From NCBI RefSeq assembly GCF_030272615.1, contig NC_081408.1, positions 306,184,450 through 306,248,449 of the forward strand: 64,000 nt of DNA, given 5' to 3'. The notes below the pieces were generated by a model, which did no database searches, had not been told where the DNA came from, and saw only the letters and a program-made list of their open reading frames with translations. Position 1 is the stretch's first letter. Each line of letters opens with the position of its first letter. Made by a program: the position numbers and the translations under genes. Positions 23,576 through 34,915 of the stretch are shown piece after piece. Origin of the DNA: Cryptomeria japonica (Eukaryota > Streptophyta > Pinopsida > Cupressales > Cupressaceae).

Positions 23576-24167
23576 TGTCATGCCCAAACTTTTGGGCAAA
23601 AACGGAACAACAATTTTTTTTAAAACATCCTAATAAAACTAATTACGCTAAAATAACGATGCAACAATTAAGTTTTGTCTTAACTATAGGTTACCTCAGA
23701 ATAAAAATGAGTTGTTTACTAAAATTAATTTAATTAACTTAACCATGCATGTGATAATAATTTCATGCGGAAATAATTCTCCAAAAAGTGTCATTACCAT
23801 TATTATTAATTAATAAATTAATTTAAACAAATAATCCCTATCTTATTAGCCAGGAGATATGAATAAACTCAAATAATATTTAAATGCTCTAGGAATAATT
23901 AAAATATTGCTTGCACTTAAATTTATAATTTTCAATTGAGCAAATGAAATTAATGCGATTAGATTATTCTATTAAAGTTAAATAAAACAATAATAATAAT
24001 TTCCCTAAATAATTCATTTTCTGAAATGCCAAAAATTGATTTCTTACGATTATTAAAATACCATATTTAATGTTGACTAATATAATCCCCTATAGGCTAA
24101 ATATTTACAATAGTCTTTTATTAATTCCCATTAATAAATTTTCTAAAATGAATTTAACCTAAACATT

Positions 24168-24483
24168 CATATATATATATATATATGTATACATGTATAT
24201 ATATATTATGTATATACATGTATATGTGTATACATGTATATACATGTATATGTATATACATATACATGTATATACATGTATACACATATACATGTATATA
24301 CATATATATGTATATAAATGTATGTATATAGATATACATATACATATATATATACATGTATATACAGGTATGTATATAGATATACATATACATATATATA
24401 TATACATGTATATACATATATATGTATACATATATGTATACATATATATATATGTGTGTGTATACATATACATATATGTATAC

Positions 24484-24537
<54 letters not shown>

Positions 24538-24582
24538 CTATATATATATATATATGTATGTATGTATATATGTATATATATG

Positions 24583-24632
<50 letters not shown>
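24168..24632. repeat. long TA/TGTA/CATA microsatellite
   Basis: About 465 bp of TA with interspersed TGTATA and CATATA steps. The same site in the other LTR (45731-45760) has only about 30 bp of TA. The long tyrosine/isoleucine ORFs over it are by-products of the repeat. Confidence 0.92.
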
Positions 24633-24637
<5 letters not shown>

Positions 24638-25012
24638 GCATAGAATTGATTGATTAGAAAAAAAGACAAAATAAAACTATAAACCCCTTTAAAATAAAAC
24701 ATTTATCCACATAACTAAAATTACCTATGAGGTTACCCTTTTCAAATTTGAAAAGGGTTTCCCCCTTTTTATTTTATTTAAACATTAAAAACTCCATGAA
24801 ACCTAACAAGGGTTTCTTTATTTTTAAAAATCTATTAATAAACCTTTAAACCCTTTTTATTTTTACTTTTTATTTTACCCTAACCCGAATTTTGGGTTAG
24901 GGTTTTATATCACATATTTCATTTTGAAAAGACTTGATTCATTGTGTGTTATGCAAGTTTTTTTGATAATGGTGTAGGAGGGTTTTAATGGCGGCAAACT
25001 AAGCAAAGGCAA

Positions 25013-25245
25013 GTGGCGTTGGTGGTGGGTGCCACCTGCAGTGGCACCGGGGGCCACCACTACGGGTCACAGCCCACAACGGTGTCGCGACATCCTTGCT
25101 GGACGCGGCCCACAGTGGAGGCCAAGGCCGCCCCTATAGGTCCTGGCCCGCAGCGGCGCCACGGGTGCCCCTGTGGGCCTCGACCCACAGTGGTGCCTCG
25201 GTGCCACTATGGGTCGCAAACCACAGAGGGCCCAAGCCGCCCCGA
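25013..25245 (-). repeat. GC-rich hairpin array in gypsy B 3' LTR
   Basis: Four to five units of about 37-38 bp with CCCACAGTGG-type and CCTGTGGG/CCACTATGGG-type arms. It is the counterpart of 9313-9480 and 46145-46290. High GC with many CG dinucleotides, in otherwise AT-rich sequence. Confidence 0.72.
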
Positions 25246-25315
25246 GGTAGCCCTATATGGAGCTTCAGCTTCGAGGCCTGGGGAAGGGGTTTCCTCTATT
25301 TTTTTTCTATTAAAA

Positions 25316-25316
25316 C

Positions 25317-25392
<76 letters not shown>

Positions 25393-25457
25393 TGTGTGTG
25401 TACATATAATATACATACATACATATATATACATATATATATATATATACATATGTA

Positions 25458-25502
<45 letters not shown>

Positions 25503-25590
25503 ATTATATGTACACACACACATATAATATACTTACATGCATGCATGCATACATACATTATATATATATATATATATGTATATGTTCATA
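25316..25590. repeat. composite TA/TG/AG microsatellite
   Basis: A TA run, then TG repeats, a long AG run (about 25353-25390), TG again, and TACA/TATA steps. In the other LTR the same position is pure TA (52995-53133). Confidence 0.92.
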
Positions 25591-25753
25591 TATTTTATAT
25601 ATGCAGGAATAATATAATTACTGTAAAAAATAATTAAATAAACCAGCAACATTGATATCTAAATATTTCTTTTTCAATAGATTTAAAGTATATAAATCTA
25701 TATATGCACATATTTGATTTTATAATATAAAGGCATTTAAAACTAACTATGTT

Positions 25754-25757
<4 letters not shown>

Positions 25758-25804
<47 letters not shown>
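25758..25804. repeat. pure AT microsatellite
   Basis: About 47 bp of uninterrupted AT within the gypsy B 3' LTR. The other LTR has a short A-rich stretch at the same place (53300-53315). Confidence 0.9.
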
Positions 25805-25807
<3 letters not shown>

Positions 25808-26228
25808 TATCTAGATTTCTCTTTTATGTCTACATCTATATTATTTTAAAAGCATTAAGTAGATTATTTTAAAATAACAGATTTGAATAAATGCATTTCT
25901 TTCTCTTTAAAATGACATATAGTTAACTTTAGAGTTAAATAAATTTATCTAGATTTATTTTCTGCATTTTCAAAAGAGAAAAATAGCAGAAATTAATTTA
26001 TTACAGCAACAACTAAAAATGTCTAAAATCATTTAATCCAAAGACAACATGTTTTTGATTAATTAAAAACAAGTTTCAAGGGACCCGAAACCCAGATACA
26101 TAAGAAAGATATTCAATATAGCAACAAAATACAACACCAGCAAAACACAAGCAAAAAGACCAGCAACAAAGGAAAGGACAGCAAAAGGCCAGCAAGAAAT
26201 TGGCCCCAAGCCCAGCAAAAGACAAAAT

Positions 26229-28092
26229 TTAGAAATTCTTCATGGTTTCTTTTGCATCCTATACCAAAAGCATCATAGCTTTTGCCGCTTCCCTCAAATC
26301 AGTATTTTCTTGAGTAGTCTGGCTATATTTCATCTTCATTCCCTTCTCTGCTGTAGTCTACCTAGTTCTACGTCTAGAGGTCTGGTGGCTTAGGCTGGAA
26401 GTAGGAGCATCTTCAATAACCACTCGGTTCTTCTCCTGGTTTTTCTTTTCCAGGTGATTCACCAGCGCGTTCATGTTTTGGGAGGAGACTTTTAGAACCT
26501 GGAGGCTATGATCCATAAGGCTTTTCAGGGCTTTCTCGTTTCTAGCCATCTAGGTATTGACATTGTCCTTATCCTCCTCCACCTATTCCTTCATAATTTT
26601 GATGACGTCCTCCAGGTGTTTCAGGTTGCCTTTAATCAAGTCTTTCTCTTGCTAGTTTTCCATTTCCATTTCTTCCTCCTCTTCACTATTCTCATCTCCT
26701 CATGCTGCTTCCCAGAATCAGACATGTTGATCAACTTGTTGATCTTAACTTCCAACTCCCTCTGCTTACCCTGCATGCTGGTAATGTTTTCCACCACCCA
26801 CTTCTGAAAATTGAAGAATTCAAGGGTGAAATTGCGGGCGGTATCGAGAATGCTTTCCACAGAATCCTTGCTTTGTTCCATCTCCTCCGCATTAGGGTTT
26901 TAACATTCCTTAGGCTTCAGAGCCTCTTTCTCAATTTCCGAGCCTTCAATATTATGTTGATAATTCTCAGAATTTCCCCCTTCCTCTCCTTCCCCATACT
27001 CCTCCTTATTGATCTCCTTTTCAGAAATTTCTTCATTATTTTTTCCTTCTTCTTCCTCACAAAGCACATCCGTTTCTTCCTCACAATAATCTTCCTTTTT
27101 TTATGGGTAGGGGTTTTGGTCTCCTCAGTCGAACTAGAGTCTATGCTTTTCTCAGAAGTCTGAGCATTGAGAATTAAAGGGTCATCCTTTGTTGCCCTAG
27201 TCTTATTCTTCATATATTCATAAATTAGTAGAATAAGACCCTGGTGCACAAGAGGGTAGGATTTGGGTTTTTTAATGTGGTCGGCCAAGCTCTCACTAAG
27301 AGAAGAAGCAAGATAGAAGGGCAAAGAAATTTTCACCCCATGGTGGAAGTGGTTCAGGATGGAAAAGTGATAATTGCAAATTTTCATAAACCTACCATCC
27401 ACAGTTAAATATTCCATCAATGCCCTAACAATTTTTTGCCAGAAAGGTTTTACCTGTTGGGGGGTGAAGTAAGATATATTATCCTTCTTCTCTAGGTTTC
27501 TCTTCTTATCCTCCATCTTAGGGAAGTTTTTGAAGGCTTCAGTGGCATACTTTCTATCCCTATAGAATTTGGTCCCCTCCATCTTGAGCCCCGTTACCTC
27601 CGAGATCAGGCTTTCATCAATGTGCCAGATTTCCCCAAACAGGGTAGCCCTGTTATTGCTCCAGCTTTCTGCAAACCCCTGAGAAATAGAGCTTCTACTA
27701 CCATGGAGCTTCTCCATGTAATCCGTGAACCCGTGTCGGTGGAGCCTTCTCCACACCTTCCTTTCGCTCTTCCAGTGCTCACAACCAGATGGTTCAATCC
27801 TGTTAAGGTTGCCTCCCATTTTGCTTTCCAGGTCACAATCACCTCTGTTACAACTCTCAGCTCGCAAGTAAAACTCTGTGTTTCTGGTTTCTCCTTGAAA
27901 AGAAACTTTCACAATTTTTAAATTGCCTTTCATGTTCATACGAACCTGGCTATTATTACAATTACCTCTCACACACATGTGTTCTTGGTTATGATGCCTA
28001 GAAGCACTCATTGACTGGCAGTTCATCCGCCTCCAAACTCTGTCATTGGTACTTGTTCCCCAGAATTCAATCATAATATTTTCTTGCTCCAT
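26229..28092 (-). pseudogene. LINE1 ORF3, unrecognised protein downstream of RNase H
   Basis: The first ATG (28092-28090) overlaps the end of ORF2 (stop 28069-28067) by about 26 bp in another frame. The frame stays open for about 390 codons to 26917, but an indel in the A-run near 27095-27101 shifts it: beyond it the protein-like frame is the acidic one (EEETDVLCEEEEG, then NIEGSEIEKEALKPKEC). It continues through FTLEFFNFQKWVVENI, a coiled-coil-like KQRELEVKINKLINMSDSG, more Glu repeats, MARNEKALKSLMDHSLQVLK, RRRTR and DAKETMKNF, stop at 26229-26231. About 620 codons in all, with a few stops, some fitting CAG to TAG. The N-terminal 300 residues look globular (HIDESLISEVTGLKMEGTKF; YLTVDGRFMKICNYHFSIL). 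I do not know its function; ORF3 is not a standard part of plant L1 elements. Confidence 0.62.
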
Positions 28093-31000
28093 TAAGGTGA
28101 TCAAAATATAATTGTTCCTTAATCTCCCACTTAATGTGATCTTCCCCTATATATTTGACCCCCTTTTCCAAATTAACCCCTTCATTAGCAAGGATATCCG
28201 CTACCTTGTTACCCTCTCTAAAAGTATGGGTTAAAATAATGCTAACATAGTTATTAAGGATAGTCTTAGCATTTTTAATGATATTAGCAATATTCCAAGA
28301 GACTGAACTAATCCCTTTGAGGGCTTGTATAATATTTAAGGAATCCCCTTCAAGCCAGATTTTTTAAAATTTGAATTCCTGGGCTAACTGGAGGCTCTTA
28401 AGCATGGCCATAGCTTCAGCCACATGGTTGTTTTGGATTCCAAAAGGGGAAGCAAAAACAAAAATACACCTTCCATGAGCATTTCTGATAACTCCACCTC
28501 CACTAGCCTTTCCAGGGTTCCCTTTGGCAACCCCATCAAAATTAACCTTTATCTAGTCATAATCAGGGAACCTCCAAACAATGTTTTCTCTCTTCTTCTT
28601 GTTATCCACTCTGTAGACCTTATCAATTAGGTTCCATTCAGTAATAATGCCTTTTTCCATATCATTAAAATTTATAATAGCCCATTGTTGATTATTCTTG
28701 TGAGGGATGTTGATGTTCTCCTTTATAGCCCTGTATATTTTTTCAAAGACAACCTGAGTATTACACTTTTCTTCCCTAAATATCCTGTTATTCCTTTCTT
28801 TCCAAATGCCCCAGCATATCATGGGGAGGGTCAGGGACCACAGGTTTTTAATAATTTGGCATTTGGTAGGATAATTCCATTGCCATATTATATCCTTAAT
28901 GCTTTTGTTCATGACCCAATTAATTTTCCATTTTTCCCATATTTTACACCAGATTTCCCAAGTGAAGGAGAAATGAAAAAATAGGTGATCAACTGATTCC
29001 TCCTCCTTCTGACAGAGCTCACATCTGTTAGGGAAATTGAAGCCCCTTCTAATTAAATTATCAATAGTAAGGATACTATTATGGGAAGCCAGCCAAAAGA
29101 ACATGTTGACTTTAGGGATCAAGATGCTATTCCAAACTTTATTCCAAAAGGGATTGCGGATTTGAGAAAAAGTGTTTTTATAAGTAGAAGAAACTGTGAA
29201 TTCACCTTTGAGGTCACTTTTCCAGAGGAAAACATCATCATAGTTGTTGTTAGGGGAAAAGGACAACAACTCTTTCTGAATAGAGGAAAGACCAGGATGG
29301 ATGTCCTCAAGATTGGCCCATTTATTCTCCTTCCAATAGTCACAAACCATCAGCCCAAACCTCCTTTTACATTCTTCAATGACTTGATTGTTGTTTTGAT
29401 CAAATAGGGCTTCATTCTTCATCCAGGGGTCTTCCCAAAACCTTATTTTGTCACCTTTTCCAAGGACCCATCCAGCTCCAACTTTTGCAACTTTTATGGC
29501 TTTGGTTACACTATTCCAGATGAAAGATCCAGTCGGGATATCTTCATCATTGAGGATCCCTTGGATAGTCTAATTCTTAATGTATTTATGAAACCAAATT
29601 TGGCTCCAGTCTTTCTTAATGTCAAAAGCTCTCCATAATTGCTTGGCAAGAAGAGCTTTATTTAAAGTTTTAATAATTTTAATCCCCAACCCTCCTTTGT
29701 TCTTTGGTCTACACACCTTATCCCAAGCAATCAAAGGTATTCTCTTCTTTTCTTCAACTCCTAACCATAAGAATCTCTTCTGAATTCTTTCCATAGTTTC
29801 AGTAATTTTAGCCGGAATACCAAACAGACTGAGGGCATAAACAGGGAGATTTTGAAGAGTTGCTTGGAGGAGCTGCATTTTCCCAGCTTGAGATAACATT
29901 GAACCTTTCCATCCTGCAAGTCTCTTATTAATTTTATCAATGATCATATTCCAGAAAGAATTTGGGGGAGCCATCCCTAAAGGAAGACCCAGGTAGGTAG
30001 AAGGTAGCAAGTCCATTTTACAACCAATTATATTGGCTATTCTCTGATGTCTTATGAGTAGAGTATTGAGAAAGTACATTGCTTATTTGTCCCAGTTAAC
30101 CAGTTGACCAGTTGCTAAAGCATAGGAGTTGAGAGCAGTTTTGAAGGCTTCAGCCTCCTTGACTAAAGAATATCCCATGATGATAGTATCATCAACAAAT
30201 TGTTGATGAGTGCAAAACACATTGGTAGAAGAAGGTTGAAGACCTTTGATAATTTTGCTTTGTTTCAATTTATGAATCATTCTACTCATACTTTCAGCTA
30301 GAATGGTAAAAAGGATAGGTGATATGGGGTCTCCTTGTCTTAGCCCTCTAGAGTTTTTAAAAAAATTTGTAGGAGATCCATTAACCAAAATAGAGAACAT
30401 AGGAGTAGTGATTAGTTCTCTGATTATTTTGATAACCTTACCATCAAAACCAAAAGCCCCTATGATTTTAAATAGAACATCCCATTCAAATCTATCATAA
30501 GCCTTTGCCAAATCCAACTTTATCAAGAAACCTTCTTTCTTTGCAGCTCTAAGAGAGTGTATGTTCTCATGAACAAGAATGATTGAATCAAGAATCTGTC
30601 TACCAGGAACAAATCCTTTTTGCTCTTCAGATATGATGAAGGGAAGCATCGCCAACATTCTAGTCATCATCACTTTGGATACTATTTTATAGAAAGAGTT
30701 GCATAGACTTATAGGCCTAAATTTTCCCATAGAATCTGCCCCAACAACTTTAGGGATTAAGGCAATAAAAGTGGAGTTCAACTCCTTAAGGATTCTTCTA
30801 GACCCAAAAAATTCTTTTACCACATTAACCGTATCCTTCCCCACAATATTCCAAAATTATTAAAAGAAAAACATAGCGAATCCATCAGGGCCCAGAGCTT
30901 TATCCCCTTGAAAGGAGAAGACAACTTTTTTGATTTCTTCAGCAAACGGGATGGCAGCAAGGGTCTTATTCTGAAAAGGGTTTATAATATTAGGAATATT

Positions 31001-32264
31001 GTTGACCAGATTGAGTTGATGGGTTTGATCAAGATCCTCATTACTAGACAAGAGCTGCTTGAAGAATCTAACAGCTTCATCCCTGATTTCATCCTTATTT
31101 GTCAGAGTGTTGTTCTCAACAGTTAGCTTGGTGATTCTATTAGCTGCCTTATGTTTTAGGGAAGTCATGTGGATAAACTTAGTGTTTCTGTCCCTTGCCT
31201 TCAGCCATATAGCCCTGGATCTCTATCTCCAATATATTTCTTCCCTTGAAATTATGGTATGAATGTTGTCAAGGACCTTATCTTCCATGGATTTGGAATA
31301 CTTTGTGTAGCCCTCTTTCTGATGGAGATTTGAATCTGGTTCAGTTCCTCCTTTAGCTTTTTCTTTGAATCAAAAATATCACCAAAGACCTTTTTGTTCC
31401 AAGTCTTAATGTTGGTTTTGACATGTTTAAGTTTTTTGGCAACTTTATACATGGTTGTTCCATTAATATCAAGATTCCACCATTTAGCAATGGACTTTTC
31501 AAGATTGGGGTGGGATATCCACATCTTTTCAAAGCGAAAGGGGAATCTTTGATTTTGCTTAGAGTTCTCAGCAACAAAGGAAATGGGATAATGATCTGAT
31601 CCAATTCTATCAATGATAGAAAGGGAACAACTATGAGAAAGAATCCAATCATTAGAGAGAAGAGCTCTATCAAGTCTTACCTGGATAAGATCTTCCCCAT
31701 CTCTTCAGTTTGACCAAGTGTAGGAGGCTCCACTGAGATCCAGATCAATAAGAGCATTGTCATTGATAAATTCCATCAGGTCGGATCTACTTTTAGGTTG
31801 AGCTTGACTACCTCCAAATTTTTCTCTATCTTGCAAAGGAGTATTGAAATCTCCCATTACAATCCAACTATTCATAGAGAAATTTTTCCTTTTTTGCTGA
31901 ACTTTTTCCCAAAATTTACTTCTAGCATGTTTGGAATTAGGGGCATAGATGTTAGTTATAACAAATTCCTTCTCATCAAAAATATTTCTAGCTTTAAGGA
32001 TATAATATTGCCATCCTCTTCAATCATATCTCCAGAAGTTGTGCTTTTATTCCAGAATATAGCAACTCCTCCAAAGGCGCCATTTGAGCTACTGCCACAG
32101 ACTCCCCCATTTTTAAAAAACTTAATTTTCTCCACTTTTTCTTTGCTCATTTTAATTTCCTGAATCAGGATAATATCCAGATTTTGATCTTGAATAAGAT
32201 TCCTTAATATATCCTATTTATTGAGACCATTTAGGCCTCTGATGTTCCATGATATTACCTTCAT
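28067..32264 (-). pseudogene. LINE1 ORF2: endonuclease, RT, zf-RVT, RNase H
   Basis: ATG at 32264 opens MKVISWNIRGLNGLNK, the APE-type endonuclease start, with an early TAG; QEIKMSKEKVEKIKF follows. RT: 31168-30860 ends in ALGPDGFAM; 30844-30083 has FIALIPKV, FRPISLCNSFYKI, KLDLAKAYDRFEWDVL, RGLRQGDPISPILF and catalytic FVDD (30188-30199) intact. 30079-29570 is the thumb (STYLGLPLG, WKGSMLSQAGK). 29422-28553 is zf-RVT (WNKVWNSILIPKVNMFFWL; CELCQKEEESVDHLFFH). RNase H to 28067: VNFDGVAKGNP, NNHVAEAMAM, WLEGDS, THTFREGNKVAD. Role: nicking target DNA and target-primed reverse transcription. At least four frame breaks (near 31170, 30850, 30080, 29420-29570). Confidence 0.9.
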
Positions 32265-32272
32265 TTTGAGAT

Positions 32273-33941
32273 CTAGGGGCAGGACTCCTTGATAGTTCTC
32301 TTCCTTCCATCAGCTATGCTTTGTTTACTCTCCTGGTCCCTGTGCCATTTCATGGTTTTGCGTCTTGGTGGGGATCTTGATGCCCCAAAATCTGCCTTGG
32401 ATCTAGTTCTGGTTTTTACTCCATTAGGACCTCCTGTCTTCTTGGTCTTAATTTTCTTTTCATTTTCTATCGGGTTTTCTTCTTGTTGTTCTGCCTTGGA
32501 TTCATCATTTTCCCTGGATTCATCTTGTATGTTACTCCAAAGCTTTTCTCTTTTCCGGGGTGAAGTGGTCATATTTACTTCTATGTTTTGGAATAAGGCA
32601 TTTAAGTTTGCTTGTGGTGATCCAAACTTGTTGCTCCTTCTCATTTCTATTTCCTGTTCCTGAAGCTCTTTCCCTAAACAGGGTTCTTCTTTCTCTGACA
32701 TGGGTTCATATCATTCCTCATGATGTGAGTCAGTGATATCCTCAATCTCACCATCCTCAAGGGTCTCTGTACTGATTTCATCCTCCTTTTCTTGCAACTG
32801 AAGGGCTTCAAAGGTATTACCTATTTTGATCTCAAACTCCTTAGTTTCATTCTTCTTGTTCCCCTTCAAAGTAGGGTCTTTAGTTAAGTCACTGGATTCA
32901 TTTTCCTGATTTTCTGTAATCAGATTTCCACTTTTTTCTTCTGCCTTATTGCAGACTTTGTTGTTATTTTTTTCTTTCCATACCGGTTTATTAATATTTT
33001 TGTCTTTAATCATAGGTCTTTTAGGGTTGCTGGACAAGCCTTAGCCCAGCGACCTGCTTTTTTGCAAGAAAAGCACACAAAAGGGAGAGATTCAAATTCA
33101 ATGGATTGTTCCCATAACCCAGTTTCGAATTTATATCAATGGTACTTGGGAGATCCATATTTTGTGAAATATTGACGTAGATGCGTGCATACACAAGTCT
33201 CTTGTGAGCTGCAGTCATTGGGTCTTTCACAATAAGCTCCCCAAAGGAGTTAGCAATTCCTGAGAAAACATCCTCCACCCAGTATTCCAATGGTAGTCCA
33301 GGCATTCTAACCCACACTGGGGCAGATTCAAAAAAGGAATCATTTAGTTCCATGTTAGGGGTCCATTTTCTTAAAGAAAGAGATGATTTACCAAACATCC
33401 AGGGGCCTCCACTTAGAAGTGCTTCCAAATCTTCCCCGCATGAAAATGAAAACACAAAAAAAACCCTTGGCAGGCTAGAAACTTCAACATGTCCTTTCAT
33501 TGTCCATTTTCTTTTAACAAAGGATCTAACATCCTCAATATTAGGTCGAGGTCCGACAAATTTTCCCACCAAAGAGAGAGTCATTAAAGAAATGCTATGA
33601 TCAATAACCAAATCAGGAACCTCAATTGCAATTTTACCTATTCTATTGTCTGATATATCCTTCACAAAGGGGAGAGAGGATTTACCAGTCAGTTTACCAG
33701 AGGCATGTCTAGTGAAGAGGCTATTCCATGGTTTAGGTATTCGCCCCTCCTTGGTAGTACCTAAATTAGCCTGCACCGCCTCGGGGCAAGAATCTTGCAT
33801 GTTTTTTAAATTTTTCAGGATTGGGAGGAGGGTCCCATGTTCATGGATCCTCATCCTGTCTTCCATCCTCATCATCAGTTGTATGTCCTCGAGTTGCAGT
33901 GCATTCAGACCCACAGGACCCAACATTGTTGTTCCCTCCAT
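32273..33941 (-). pseudogene. LINE1 ORF1 (DUF4283-type RNA-binding protein with zinc knuckle)
   Basis: Starts at ATG 33941. Residues about 85-230 carry the DUF4283-like core (IDHSISLMTLSLVGKFVGPR, VKRKWTMKGHVEVSSLPRVF, GPWMFGKSSLSLRKW, SAPVWVRMPGLPLEYW). Near 33110 the frame shifts; the other frame reads FVCFSCKKAGRWAKACP, a CCHC knuckle whose His is Arg. A second frame change near 33045 leads to SSNPKRPMIKDKN and the Glu/Lys-rich tail, with one TGA at about 32711. It ends at 32273, eight bases before the ORF2 start. ORF1 proteins coat LINE RNA. Confidence 0.85.
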
Positions 33942-34654
33942 TTCCCGAATTCAAATTTCTCCCTGCAAACGTTGTTCCCTCCGCTGTTCCCTCCATTTCC
34001 CCCTGCTAGTTTTGATATTCTCCGGCCTTGCTATGATGCTATTCTTTAAAGACAACATGTTGATGCAATATTAATATTCACACTAAAAACCTATTTACAT
34101 TATTTTGCATTTTAAACAATAGATAGAAGTAAATGTTTATTTTCTTTTACTAACATCTATACTTCTACATTTAATTAATTTCATTTATTTATTTTTCTTT
34201 ACAATATGCTATAAAGGAAGAAATAACTTTCATTTCAAGAAGTAAATACAAATATATAATATCTCAAAAAATATAGAAACATACTTCAAATTTTAATATA
34301 TTTCTTTCTTGCAAGATCAAAATCTAAATAAAGAGTACATCTTATTTCATGATAAAACATAGTTTAAAGAATAGATTTATTTCATCAAGGTAAACTTTAC
34401 AAATAGGTAGATACCCAACTTATCCTCTCATTTCTACTAAATGAGGGCTTCCAAAATAAATACATTTTTATTATTTTAACTAAATACAAATAACAATAGG
34501 ATCAACTCCTATCTTTTCTTTCCTTTCTTTCCCAAGCAAACCTGCAATAAAAAGATTTTAGGTTGTGACCATGGAGGGCTCACCTCCCAACCTAGGCTTA
34601 CTAGAAGCCACCCCTGAGCTTGGAGAACCAAGACCTAAACAGGATACACACAAG

Positions 34655-34915
34655 CAATACATAAAAGACAAGACAAATGTCACAACATTCACATTCCCAT
34701 CCCATGGCTAAACATCATCACAAATATGATTTTTAAATGGGTAAAGGTGGACTAAGTACCTTGAGGAGAAAACTGCAAATAGGAGAAACACATTGTCATT
34801 GGAAGGCAACCAAGAACACATCCACAACTTCCAAACTTGTCCCAACCATTCCTTATGACCCCCAAGGCATACAAGATGACAAATCTCCCCTTATGACCCC
34901 CAATGCATAAACAAT
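34655..34915. other. segment deleted from the other gypsy B LTR
   Basis: The left LTR runs from AAGCAATACATAAA through about 260 bp to AATGCATAAACAATCAC. The right LTR goes directly from acaagcaatgcataaac to aatcactatgc at about 54155-54175. Microhomology caat(a/g)cataaa lies at both ends. Confidence 0.75.

Larger units (their letters stand above)
26054..34047 (-). mobile_element. full-length L1-type LINE (LINE1) with a third ORF
   Basis: It lies between a perfect 14-bp TSD (aaagacaacatgtt at 26040-26053 and 34048-34061), and the LTR sequence on each side rejoins exactly. The length is 7994 bp. Minus-strand order: short 5' UTR (34047-33942), ORF1, ORF2 (endonuclease, RT, zf-RVT, RNase H), then ORF3 and a 3' UTR of about 175 bp. 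No long poly(A) is visible, only a short T run on the plus strand at 26052-26056. It looks full length but is inactivated by scattered frameshifts and stops. Confidence 0.88.

Noticed and set aside
24154-24653. Long ORFs on both strands rich in Tyr, Ile, His and Met
   Set aside because: They are translations of a TA/TGTA/CATA microsatellite, open in most frames at once. The same holds for 9085-9270, 25013-25612 and 52909-53202.
27622-27921. Plus-strand ORF of 99 codons
   Set aside because: Shadow of LINE1 ORF3 on the opposite strand, with no independent support.
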